NCBI GenBank assembly: GCA_002501855.1
Contig: DAOM01000230.1
Span: 2,682 to 21,432 of the forward strand
From: Candidatus Nitrosopolaris nunavutensis
GTDB lineage: Archaea; Thermoproteota; Nitrososphaeria; Nitrososphaerales; Nitrososphaeraceae
Length of the DNA stretch: 18,751 nucleotides
Direction of reading: 5' to 3'
The notes below the pieces were generated by a model. It saw only the letters and a program-made list of their open reading frames with translations, searched no databases and had not been told where the DNA came from. Of the stretch, positions 7,682 to 14,891 are shown piece after piece; position 1 is the stretch's first letter, and each line of letters opens with the position of its first letter. The position numbers and the translations under genes were made by a program.

Positions 7682-8236
7682 TTAACTCTTAGCAGTAGTC
7701 GCATTAGCAGTGACAGTTACCCCGGTTACATTTAGACTATTGTGAAATGAGGTAGGACCGTTTGCGCAAGAGAACTTAGCAGTTAGCTTATTCTGTCCTT
7801 CTTTAATAGTAGTATACTTTGGAGTTAACGAAAAACTCCACTTTGAATAGTCACCTGCTCCATTAGGACCAATTGGCGTTGATTGTTGATATGGCTTTAT
7901 CCCATTTACGATTACAAAAACTTGGCAGTTGATAGAGGTAGGATTACTGTTACCTGCAGATGTTCCAGAAATCACTAGATCTTTCCTGACAGGAACGTGT
8001 TGACCCTTAGTGGGTGAGGTAATTTTTACCATGTTTGGTTTGGTTTGGTGCTGTAGAGTAAGAGTGGAATTGGGGTTACTACCAGACTTTGAAAGTGGGG
8101 TTTTTGGAAATATTTGCCCAAAGGCTAGATTAGTCAAAACAGCAGAACAGAGAAGTAGGAGAATAATAGCCCCAACTATGAAATGAGTCAACCGTGTTGT
8201 AAACGATCTAGTTCCAAGTCGAAAGACGTCCGTCAT
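7682..8236 (-). CDS. Exported single-domain Ig-like protein
   Basis: A 184-aa protein with a basic N-terminus, a hydrophobic segment (residues ~18-40, ending L-A-F-G-Q) acting as signal peptide or anchor, and a polar S/T/N-rich linker (41-67). One beta-sandwich-like domain (~68-176) follows: V-K-I-T-S-P-T-K-G-Q, G-T-S, C104, Y-S-K-W-S-F, E-G-Q-N-K-L-T-A-K-F-S-C157, N-V-T-G-V-T-V. The two cysteines, 53 residues apart, could form a disulphide outside the cell. The domain matches that of the upstream neighbour point for point, so the two are paralogues. The gap of 36 bp and a shared T7 terminator suggest co-transcription. N-x-S/T sites would allow archaeal N-glycosylation. The exact family and ligand are unknown. 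Confidence 0.8.
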   Translation of the reverse strand: MTDVFRLGTRSFTTRLTHFIVGAIILLLLCSAVLTNLAFGQIFPKTPLSKSGSNPNSTLTLQHQTKPNMVKITSPTKGQHVPVRKDLVISGTSAGNSNPTSINCQVFVIVNGIKPYQQSTPIGPNGAGDYSKWSFSLTPKYTTIKEGQNKLTAKFSCANGPTSFHNSLNVTGVTVTANATTAKS

Positions 8237-8272
8237 ACTAAGATCAATATGTTATACACAATAAAAGTGATA

Positions 8273-9436
8273 CTAACGCAATAAAGCTAAACCTGTATGT
8301 AGAGTAGATATTGCTGGAGTACTTTTGTCTAGATGATTGCCATTGGTCTTGTTTTGAATATTGCTCACGTTACTTAGCACAACAGGCATTACCGTAAATT
8401 TGGTTAAAGCGGAGGTCATGGTATAGCCTGATGTAGATACGTGTATTACCAGCTTATACACGCCAGCCTTTGTATTCTTGTCTGCTATTAACCATGAATA
8501 CGAGGCAGTTCCCATGTTATTTGAGGCTATCGTAAAATCTTTTGTTATTCCTGTGTTTAGCCCTGGAAAAACGATAGATCCTGTTACGATGGCACTAGCT
8601 ATTGGTTGATTAGAGTTTGGATCAAATATTGATATTTTGATAGTTTGTTCATTCCCCCAAGCAATCGGGTTTTTAGCAACTTTAATGGTAATACCTAGTA
8701 CTTTCCCAGATTCCTGCAGAGACTGTATTGTCTTTGAACTCAAATTGTCATTGCTATTAATTATATTATTGTGAAAAAGATTTGGAAACCAAAATGGGGA
8801 ACTGGAAACCCGTCCATCATTGTTGGAACTTGGTATAGCCATCCCGTAGTTGTTAGTATTATTAATATTATTATTAATATTAGCAGGGGGATGTATTGTA
8901 GATTCTGATATACTGTTACCTCTGTTACCTTGTTGATTCATATTATAAGTATTGAAGTTGTTTCTCACTGTTATTCCTGTAACGTTGGTAATATAATACG
9001 CAGTCAAATTGGAAGGAGTATCTTTACAAGATATTTTAGCTGTTAGGTTGTTTATTCCTTTTGTAACGGGATGATAGTTTTTAGCATAGGTAAAAATCCA
9101 ACTTGAATAATTATTATTTCCGGAGGATCCTACCGCTATAACTTTTTGAAACTTCAAATCATTTGAATTTGCATAAACAGTGCAATCTTTAGTTGTATTA
9201 TATGTCGATGTTCCGAATATTGTTAGACTGTCACCAATCGGAATTTGTTGGCGTGGTGGAGGGTATGTAATTCTTACATTCAATTTGGATGATATTTGTT
9301 GTTGTCCCTCTACCGCGATATTCGAATAAGAGATGGTATGAGCCAAAAATACAATTAGCACAAGAAAGTAAGCCAAAAATACAATTCTTTTATCGTTGGT
9401 AAATTGTATCAAGAGCAGCTGCCGGTAATTGAACAT
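8273..9436 (-). CDS. Exported two-domain Ig-like protein
   Basis: A 387-aa protein with a signal peptide or anchor at ~17-36. Domain 1 (~51-158) is homologous to that of the downstream 184-aa protein (V-R-I-T-Y-P-P, G-T-S, C85, Y-S-S-W-I-F, K-G-I-N-N-L-T-A-K-I-S-C137, N-V-T-G-I-T-V; cysteines 52 apart). An asparagine-rich linker (~159-245) follows. Domain 2 (~246-352) resembles an Ig-like/macroglobulin-type beta sandwich (G-N-E-Q-T-I-K-I-S-I-F-D, N-N-M-G-T-A-S-Y-S-W, A-G-V-Y-K-L-V-I-H-V). Many N-x-S/T sites suggest a glycosylated surface protein. A CTATAG element (9458-9463) is ~25 bp before the ATG, giving a leaderless mRNA. A role in cell-surface structure or adhesion is inferred, not shown. 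Confidence 0.8.
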   Translation of the reverse strand: MFNYRQLLLIQFTNDKRIVFLAYFLVLIVFLAHTISYSNIAVEGQQQISSKLNVRITYPPPRQQIPIGDSLTIFGTSTYNTTKDCTVYANSNDLKFQKVIAVGSSGNNNYSSWIFTYAKNYHPVTKGINNLTAKISCKDTPSNLTAYYITNVTGITVRNNFNTYNMNQQGNRGNSISESTIHPPANINNNINNTNNYGMAIPSSNNDGRVSSSPFWFPNLFHNNIINSNDNLSSKTIQSLQESGKVLGITIKVAKNPIAWGNEQTIKISIFDPNSNQPIASAIVTGSIVFPGLNTGITKDFTIASNNMGTASYSWLIADKNTKAGVYKLVIHVSTSGYTMTSALTKFTVMPVVLSNVSNIQNKTNGNHLDKSTPAISTLHTGLALLR

Positions 9437-9530
9437 AACAATAGAATAATAAGTTGCTATAGAAAGAAAAATTGATTATTTGCATTTGATGTTTAGATAA
9501 GCAACGATGGAGGAAATTTTGAAACGGTAC

Positions 9531-9749
9531 CTAATGTTTTGACATATCCTCCTTCTTTAAAGGCGTGGGAAATTCTTTTCCATCAGTAGTTCTTTGATCC
9601 AGTAGTGGAATGCGAATTCCATCATCATTGACTATCAAATCCAATCTTTGTCCTTTTCTTAGATTGAAACCGTCTATTACAGGCTTAGGTATTACTATAA
9701 ATGAGCTAGTACCTATGGAAGTAATGGTAACAGCATATTTAACAGGCAT
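9531..9749 (-). CDS. AbrB/SpoVT-type DNA-binding regulator
   Basis: A 72-aa protein whose first ~48 residues fit the swapped-hairpin AbrB/MazE fold: V-T-I-T-S-I-G-T-S-S-F-I-V-I-P-K, then a short helix V-I-D-G-F-N-L-R-K-G-Q-R-L-D-L and strands ending D-D-G-I-R-I-P. The I-P-K and L-x-K-G-Q-x-L patterns are the family signature. Such proteins bind DNA as dimers or act as antitoxins. No toxin-like gene is adjacent. The C-terminus is short and charged. It diverges from the glycosyltransferase operon with 95 bp between starts, so it may control that operon and itself (inference). A TATA-like element at 9775-9784 is ~30 bp from the ATG. Confidence 0.78.
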   Translation of the reverse strand: MPVKYAVTITSIGTSSFIVIPKPVIDGFNLRKGQRLDLIVNDDGIRIPLLDQRTTDGKEFPTPLKKEDMSKH

Positions 9750-9774
9750 TCAACTTGAAACATTAGTGAACTAT

Positions 9775-9830
9775 CATATTTAAATATAACTGTAAATATA
9801 AACCTATATATTAATATCTACTTATATCTG
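9775..9830. promoter_or_regulatory. Divergent promoter region, abrB-like gene and glycosyltransferase operon
   Basis: An almost pure AT stretch. On the minus strand TTTAAATATG (9775-9784) sits ~30 bp from the regulator ATG. On the plus strand TTATAT (9822-9827) is ~21-24 bp from the tandem ATGs at 9845 and 9848. Both transcripts would be nearly leaderless. A dimer bound between the boxes could act on both. Confidence 0.45.
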
Positions 9831-9844
9831 ACGTATTTCATGGC

Positions 9845-11032
9845 ATGATGGCAAGTCCAATTCGAATATTGATGGTTTCTACAGAATATCCTCCAATGCA
9901 AGGAGGAGTAGGCCGGTATACATTTAATTTAACAAAGGAACTGCGAAAAATAGGTTTGCAAGTCTATGTTGCTTGCAATGAAAAAGGTGGTGGACAGTTT
10001 TTTGGACTATCTCCAACTAACATCCACAATTCTGAAGTACTCCTGCGTATAGTTAATGAGATACAACCAGACATCGTACATGTGCAGTATGAGCCTGGCT
10101 TATACGGCTTAGTATTAGATCCAATTAATCCAAAAAAGACCAGTACTAATATTGAGTCCTTCTACGATAAATGTAAAATTCCGATAGTTACTACGTTTCA
10201 TTCTGCATATACTGTCAAGCAATGGTTTAGTCTGGGGCCAACGAAGACGAATAGAAGAAATGGAAATGCGGCTAAATTACTGCTTTGTAGAGTTGGAGAT
10301 TACTGGAAGCGCCTTCTAAACTATCGATCTTTTCACAATTTGAATAAGATTAAGCTCAAAAATGGCCAATCAGGCATAGTCTTCTCGTACTATATGTCAA
10401 AGATGATTGACGGTGGAGTGGATAAGGCTGATATAAAGATAATCTATCATGGCGCCGAACCAGCTGCGCGCATAACGAAAAAAGAAGCGAGGGCGAGATT
10501 CTCTCTACCACAAGAAGGACAGATAGCTTTGGCTGTAGGATTCAGAACAGCTACTAAAGGCTGGGATATTCTTGAAAAGATGAAAGTTCCAAAAGGGTGG
10601 ACTATAGTAGTAAGCTCCTCAGAGAATCATTATATTAAATACGATTTACAGTTACGAATTGGTAGTAATAGTAATATCATTATCCTACAGAATGATTTTC
10701 TGAGCGAATCCGATCTATCAATCTTATTCTATGCCTCCGATGCGATAATTTTGCCATATAAAGTGAGCTCGGCTTCTGGAGTAATGTTTGATGGCTTGGC
10801 TCATGGACTACCGTTTGTAGCAACAGATCTGGAGTTCTTTAGAGAATTCTCTGCTCAAGGGTTAGGAATAACAGTCAGAAGGAATCCTAGTGCGTTTGCA
10901 ACTGGACTTGTAAGCTTATCTTCCAACTATGCATGTTATAGGGAATCTGTCGATATATTTAAGAAAAAAATAAGTTGGAATGCAGTAGCCATACAGCACG
11001 CCAATCTTTACAAAGAGAAGAGGGGATCTTAA
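9845..11032 (+). CDS. GT4-like glycosyltransferase
   Basis: A 395-aa GT-B glycosyltransferase. The N-terminal half has the GT4 opening I-R-I-L-M-V-S-T-E-Y-P-P with G-G-V-G-R-Y at 20-25, P-D-I-V-H-V-Q-Y-E (75-83) and T-F-H-S (117-120). The C-terminal half starts its nucleotide-sugar domain with V-G-F-R-T-A-T-K-G-W-D (231-241). At the usual E-x7-E motif the residues are S308 and D316 (S-S-A-S-G-V-M-F-D, then H-G-L-P-F-V-A-T-D), so the acidic pair is altered. It should transfer sugar from a nucleotide donor to a lipid, protein or polysaccharide; neither donor nor acceptor can be read. No membrane span is evident. The ATG at 9848 is equally possible. A zinc-protein gene follows 4 bp after the stop, forming an operon. 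Confidence 0.85.
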   Translation: MMASPIRILMVSTEYPPMQGGVGRYTFNLTKELRKIGLQVYVACNEKGGGQFFGLSPTNIHNSEVLLRIVNEIQPDIVHVQYEPGLYGLVLDPINPKKTSTNIESFYDKCKIPIVTTFHSAYTVKQWFSLGPTKTNRRNGNAAKLLLCRVGDYWKRLLNYRSFHNLNKIKLKNGQSGIVFSYYMSKMIDGGVDKADIKIIYHGAEPAARITKKEARARFSLPQEGQIALAVGFRTATKGWDILEKMKVPKGWTIVVSSSENHYIKYDLQLRIGSNSNIIILQNDFLSESDLSILFYASDAIILPYKVSSASGVMFDGLAHGLPFVATDLEFFREFSAQGLGITVRRNPSAFATGLVSLSSNYACYRESVDIFKKKISWNAVAIQHANLYKEKRGS

Positions 11033-11036
11033 CTCT

Positions 11037-11417
11037 ATGGTAACATGTGAAAAATGTCACAAGAACGAAGAATATCATACATGCTCGACATGTAACCAGC
11101 ATTTGTGCATTAATTGTTTTAACATGGTTCATTTTGGCATAAACAATCCGAGAACTGGAAAATCGATGGTATATAACAAATGTATATTTTGTAGTGATAT
11201 ATATGCGACGAATGCAAAAAGTAGCGTCTGCGATAAATGTGTGATTGTACTTACGTGGGTATCAGGCATGAATTACCTTGCTGCGGTAAACAGAGTTTCT
11301 GCCTTAATCAAATCAAATAAATTGGATTCAAAGCTGAGAAATGAGAACTACTGCAAGACGAACTTTGGTTCGCGTGCAACCCAGGTAATAATGGATGCAA
11401 TAGACAGCTCCAAATGA
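11037..11417 (+). CDS. Cysteine-rich double zinc-finger protein
   Basis: A 126-aa protein with two cysteine clusters. The first is C4-x2-C7, C16-x2-C19, C24-x2-C27 and H32, resembling a B-box-type cross-brace that can hold two zinc ions. The second is C49-x2-C52 and C65-x2-C68, a four-cysteine zinc ribbon. The rest is helical and basic (residues ~74-126). It starts 4 bp after the glycosyltransferase stop, so the two are co-transcribed and perhaps act together. The zinc folds suggest an adaptor or nucleic-acid contact. No known family beyond 'B-box-like zinc finger' can be named. The pairing of such a protein with a glycosyltransferase is unusual. Confidence 0.75.
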   Translation: MVTCEKCHKNEEYHTCSTCNQHLCINCFNMVHFGINNPRTGKSMVYNKCIFCSDIYATNAKSSVCDKCVIVLTWVSGMNYLAAVNRVSALIKSNKLDSKLRNENYCKTNFGSRATQVIMDAIDSSK

Positions 11418-11619
11418 AATGGATCGTGGTGGCAGATTCGATATAACTTGATGTTTTCTATTCGATGTTGATCTGCATTCCTTTTGGCTCACCAAGACCA
11501 CGACAGCTACCACCAGATGAGAAATCTCCCAAATCAGTCAAATGGCCTTCTTCTTAGTTTGCTTTCACTGTGTAAACAGAATATTACTATTTGCCAATTT
11601 TTTGATTTTTAGTTAGAAG

Positions 11620-12144
11620 TTGTACCTGCCATCTGAGGATAGCTTTCTCCTTGCACAGGCTGTTAAAGGTTACACGGGGAAATCAGCGTTAGAAATCGGA
11701 GTCGGTTCAGGGGTCGTACTACAAGTTCTTCATGAAAATTTTCAGATTGTTGCTGGAACAGATATTGATTTTGTATCACTTAGATATTGCAAAGAGAATC
11801 TGTCAAATGATATCATGCTAGCTTGTTGCGATGCAGCTTCCGCTTTTCGGCATAAATTTGACCTGATTGTAACCAATCCCCCTTATCTCCCACTAGAAGA
11901 TAACGAAAGGAAGGATTCTGCAATACATGGTAATTCTAACGGTATAGAAACAACATTAAATTTCGTAAAATCTGCTATTTCAGTTTTAGCCGATAATGGT
12001 AAAATATTGATAATAATCTCTAGTTTGTCCAACTATACAAAAATAGACGAATTTCTGGTTCAAATGAAATTAAGAAGACGAACCATAAGCAAAAAGAAGT
12101 TATTTTTTGAAATCCTCACGACTCTGGAGATAAGGTTTCCATAA
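11620..12144 (+). CDS. HemK2/PrmC-like release-factor glutamine methyltransferase
   Basis: A 174-aa SAM-dependent methyltransferase. It opens with Y-L-P-S-E-D-S-F-L-L, typical of the archaeal/eukaryotic HemK2 (Mtq2) group. Motif I is L-E-I-G-V-G-S-G (24-31), with the acidic residue after beta-2 in T-D-I-D (~48-50), and the catalytic N-P-P-Y is at 86-89. N-P-P-Y methyltransferases of this group modify the glutamine of the GGQ loop in release factor aRF1/eRF1; some act on other targets. The only possible start is the TTG at 11620, two codons after an in-frame TAG, giving an N-terminus shorter than usual by a few residues. The catalytic core is intact. It stands alone between the zinc-protein operon and a histidine kinase. 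Confidence 0.8.
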   Translation: MYLPSEDSFLLAQAVKGYTGKSALEIGVGSGVVLQVLHENFQIVAGTDIDFVSLRYCKENLSNDIMLACCDAASAFRHKFDLIVTNPPYLPLEDNERKDSAIHGNSNGIETTLNFVKSAISVLADNGKILIIISSLSNYTKIDEFLVQMKLRRRTISKKKLFFEILTTLEIRFP

Positions 12145-12540
12145 GCCCCAATCTCTGTACAGCTTTTGTTACCTCGCTAGATCTGTGAAGAATAGGTCTA
12201 CCACCTGTTACTCAGGTCGCAGACAACCTACTTGTTGTTATTCATAGCTGACATCTCCAAAAGCTTCGTAATCTTTGCTTTCGAGTTGTTTTTTCGCCAA
12301 GATATTCAATGATGCAGATCCATCCTATTATTTACTCGAGTGGCTGATAATCTCGGTAATGATGCTTTGCATGATTCCTTGTTGTGTTTGATAAGTTTGA
12401 TTAGCGAGCCCGCGGCCACCAGAGACTACAAGAGCACGCATTATTAGGGAAGCTTTCTCAAGCTAGTACCTCTCGCAATCAGGTAAACCGTTAAGAACAA
12501 CGAAAGGCAACTCCATAGGAAGAAGCGATGGTCGCAGGAA
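12145..12540. other. Spacer upstream of the histidine kinase
   Basis: 396 bp. Two short minus-strand frames look mildly protein-like: an ATG frame of 37 codons (M-R-A-L-V-V-S-G-G-R, ending around 12332) and a TTG frame of 20 codons (A-K-K-Q-L-E-S-K-D-Y, around 12246-12308). Neither has a family match. They may be remnants of a gene or chance. Nothing else was identified. Confidence 0.3.
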
Positions 12541-14061
12541 ATGAATCCTTCCAGTAACACGGATGATGTAGATACCAAGGAAATTCACATTATATGTTCG
12601 CTGTGTGGCAAGAGGGCGTCAGGACAAGGAGAATCTACCAGGATCCAGGAAGTAATTGGCGGAACCTATTATACGTTTGATACACAGGATTGCCTCAATA
12701 TGTTTAAAAGGTTCAAGAGTGTATATGGCAATGAATTTAAAGGATTTCTTGCACAGGAACAATTCATTTCAGACCCTTTTTGGGATAGAGCAATTCCAAA
12801 GGAAGAGGAAATTAGAGAAATTGAGATTGAGAAAGGAAGAGTTAAACCAGATATTATACAGGTTATTCAGGACCTTGGTGAGATACGTAAAATTGCTTCA
12901 GAAATAGTAAGAACAGCTCGACATGAAATCCTGATAATATTTTCTACATCTAATGCATTTCACCGGCCAGAACACATTGGAGGAATTCAATTATTAAAAG
13001 ATACACTCACAAAAACTTCAACACTGGCAACAACAAAGCGAGATCTGAATATCAGAATTTTAACTCCTCCCGATGACCAATTAAAAGCTACATCTCCTGA
13101 GTTGAAGGAACAACTGAATATCGACTTTAGATACATTGAAGAATCATTGCAGACCAAGATGACAATATTGGTAGTTGACAGAGTATTTTCTTTAGCGGTA
13201 GAACTCAAAGATAATGAGAGAGATCCTACCTACGAGGCAACTTACTCAAGAAGCAAATCAACTGTATTATCATATGTGGCGATATTCGAGAGTCTTTGGA
13301 AACAGGTAGAATTGAATGAAAATGTGAACAAACTTTACGAACAGCTAAAAATCGAGGACAAATTGCACAGAGACTTTATCAATGTGGCGGCTCATGAGTT
13401 AAGGGCGCCTATACAACCAATACTTGGATTGACTGAAGTAATTCGCTCCAGGCAGGGGAAGATGAACGCCAATGAACAAGGGGAACTACTAGCTGTTATC
13501 ATTAGGAACGCAAAAAGACTAAAGACGCTTACCGAGAACATTTTGGACATTAACAGAATAGAAAGTCGATCACTAAGCCTGAATAAGGAAACACTCGATA
13601 TAGATGATGTAATCCTCGATGCAATACAAGATATTGAAAATCAGATTGATAATAAACAGGACCTCAGAATTTTGCACGATTCTAAAAGAAAAGGAGGAGA
13701 GGAGCAAGAAGGTCGCACTTTTATGAAAGCAGACAGAAATAGGATAACCCAAGTTATTTCGAATCTGTTGAGTAATGCTATTAATTTCACAAAGACAGGT
13801 ACTATCCATGTCTATAAGGAAACGGAAAAAGATGGTTCTATGAGAGTTATTGTAAAGGACACTGGTACTGGTATAGACCCTGAAATTCTGCCCAGATTGT
13901 TTACAAAATTTACTACCAAGTCAAACAAAGGTACCGGATTAGGGCTGTTCATCTCCAAGAATATCGTGGAAGCACATGGTGGAAAAATATGGGGCGAAAA
14001 TAATCCGAAGGGAAAAGGAGCTGTCTTTGTGTTTAGCTTACCACGAGTTACCAATAGATAG
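12541..14061 (+). CDS. Soluble sensor histidine kinase with N-terminal zinc motif
   Basis: A 506-aa cytosolic two-component kinase. N-terminal: I-I-C-S-L-C-G-K with C19, C22 and C51 in a TRASH/YHS-like metal-binding module (~17-63). Middle (~105-255): a domain resembling the sensor region of TrmB/PLD-like archaeal regulators (R-H-E-I-L-I-I-F-S-T-S, R-I-L-T-P-P-D). A short coiled linker follows. The dimerisation domain carries the H-box F-I-N-V-A-A-H285-E-L-R-A-P-I. The ATPase domain has the N-box N408-L-L-S-N412-A, the G1 box D440-T-G-T-G-I-D446, the F-box L-F-T-K-F and the G2 box G464-T-G-L-G468. No membrane span is present, so it probably senses an internal signal, perhaps metal or redox (inference). 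No response regulator is adjacent. An ATG at 12528 is out of frame. Confidence 0.9.
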   Translation: MNPSSNTDDVDTKEIHIICSLCGKRASGQGESTRIQEVIGGTYYTFDTQDCLNMFKRFKSVYGNEFKGFLAQEQFISDPFWDRAIPKEEEIREIEIEKGRVKPDIIQVIQDLGEIRKIASEIVRTARHEILIIFSTSNAFHRPEHIGGIQLLKDTLTKTSTLATTKRDLNIRILTPPDDQLKATSPELKEQLNIDFRYIEESLQTKMTILVVDRVFSLAVELKDNERDPTYEATYSRSKSTVLSYVAIFESLWKQVELNENVNKLYEQLKIEDKLHRDFINVAAHELRAPIQPILGLTEVIRSRQGKMNANEQGELLAVIIRNAKRLKTLTENILDINRIESRSLSLNKETLDIDDVILDAIQDIENQIDNKQDLRILHDSKRKGGEEQEGRTFMKADRNRITQVISNLLSNAINFTKTGTIHVYKETEKDGSMRVIVKDTGTGIDPEILPRLFTKFTTKSNKGTGLGLFISKNIVEAHGGKIWGENNPKGKGAVFVFSLPRVTNR

Positions 14062-14166
14062 GTGGCAGCAGCTCACGTGCGCAAGGCTGACAGGCAACGT
14101 CGATCAATCAGGAACAAGCAATATGACGTGATCTCCAAGTGACATAGAGGTCGTTTAATGAGACTC

Positions 14167-14229
14167 GTACGCATGATTTGTACACTTGTACGCATGATTT
14201 GTACACTTGTACGCATGATTTGTACACTA
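14167..14229. repeat. Three-copy 21-bp tandem repeat with internal dyad
   Basis: Three head-to-tail 21-bp units at 14167-14187, 14188-14208 and 14209-14229, identical except the last base of the third. Each contributes a dyad of the form TGTAC-N9-GTACA (14187-14205 and 14208-14226; the first copy begins CGTAC). The 21-bp period equals about two helical turns, so protein-binding sites would align on one DNA face. Confidence 0.8.
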
Positions 14230-14574
14230 GATTTGTCCTGCATGCTAATCGGTCAGACTCCATCTGGAATAGCTGCCTCCAGAATCGACCTAGCTATCTC
14301 GATACTACTTCATTATTTCATCTTGTCTATCTGACAAGAAATTACAATCAGGTACTTATGAAAACCTTAACATACTAAAAGTTATGTCGATTTCTGACAA
14401 TATGTCGTTGTTTATCAATCGTAACTATTTCTCAATACAAGACTGTATGTTGGAGTATTTTTTCCAGTGTCCCGGTCTGTTGGTCTGCTCCTGGAACGTT
14501 TTCCCGGTGTATCTGCCTCAGTTATTAGCCGGGATGTTTTGTGACCTTTTAGACGAGAGACATAGTACATAATA

Positions 14575-14581
14575 TTTTTTT
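14575..14581 (+). terminator. T7 tract
   Basis: Seven T on the plus strand, 3 nt after the stop of the doubtful 62-aa frame. It could end a transcript covering the repeats or read-through from the kinase gene. Confidence 0.3.
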
Positions 14582-14631
14582 AGTTTGTATTAAACTCTTG
14601 CAATTATTTGTGAATGATTATATCATATTCG

Positions 14632-14654
14632 AATCTGATCATTCTAATCAGATT
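14632..14654. promoter_or_regulatory. 8-bp inverted repeat overlapping a TATA box (candidate operator)
   Basis: Arms AATCTGAT (14632-14639) and ATCAGATT (14647-14654) with a 7-nt spacer. The right arm runs into the TATA box at 14653-14661, where a bound repressor would block TBP/TFB. Confidence 0.45.
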
Positions 14655-14661
14655 TATATAT
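14653..14661 (+). promoter_or_regulatory. TATA box of the small membrane protein gene
   Basis: TTTATATAT, centred 26-27 bp before ~14683. That start site would leave a ~20-nt leader containing the Shine-Dalgarno sequence at 14685-14691. Confidence 0.5.
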
Positions 14662-14684
14662 CATAAATCCTTTGTATTGGCTAT

Positions 14685-14691
14685 GGAGGTG
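14685..14691 (+). promoter_or_regulatory. Shine-Dalgarno that selects a TTG start
   Basis: GGAGGTG is a near-perfect match to the 16S rRNA 3' end, 11 nt before the TTG at 14703. It supports this non-ATG start; the ATG at 14683 overlaps it and is out of frame. Confidence 0.6.
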
Positions 14692-14702
14692 GGATTAAAA
14701 AG

Positions 14703-14891
14703 TTGTCGGTGGAACAAGGCATATACCCTGCGTTCGGAGTAGGTGTTCCGTTAGCGGTATGGGGATTCCTGTCCTATTTACGAGAGAATTCTAAAAGTAA
14801 GAATTATAATGAAAGTAGAGCTAACTCCGAAAAAAAGGAAGGAAAAAAAGTAAAGAGGTACACTTCTGATGGGAAGCCAGTCTATGAGTAA
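14703..14891 (+). CDS. Small single-span membrane protein
   Basis: A 62-aa protein with one hydrophobic segment (~residues 7-26: I-Y-P-A-F-G-V-G-V-P-L-A-V-W-G-F-L-S-Y-L) followed by a highly charged, lysine-rich tail (K-K-E-G-K-K-V-K-R-Y-T-S-D-G-K-P-V-Y-E). A cytoplasmic tail is expected from the positive charges. The TTG start is supported by a strong Shine-Dalgarno; a GTG two codons later is the alternative. A dyad overlaps its promoter and a long hairpin begins 31 nt after its stop, so this transcript looks individually controlled. Family not recognised. Confidence 0.65.
   Translation: MSVEQGIYPAFGVGVPLAVWGFLSYLRENSKSKNYNESRANSEKKEGKKVKRYTSDGKPVYE

Larger units (their letters stand above)
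14062..14702. other. Spacer with tandem repeats, dyads and uncertain small frames
   Basis: 641 bp between the kinase and the small membrane protein. It contains the 21-bp tandem repeat (14167-14229) and the promoter dyad (14632-14654). Doubtful frames are: plus 14158-14334 (58 aa, including the repeat as L-V-R-M-I-C-T three times); plus 14384-14572 (62 aa, cysteine-rich, directly followed by a T7 run at 14575-14581); and, on the opposite strand, minus 14415-14570 (51 aa, basic). None has a recognisable motif and they exclude one another, so none is called. Confidence 0.35.

Noticed and set aside
9531-9749. AbrB-like gene as the antitoxin of a toxin-antitoxin pair
   Set aside because: No small toxin-like gene lies next to it; the neighbours are a glycosyltransferase and exported proteins.
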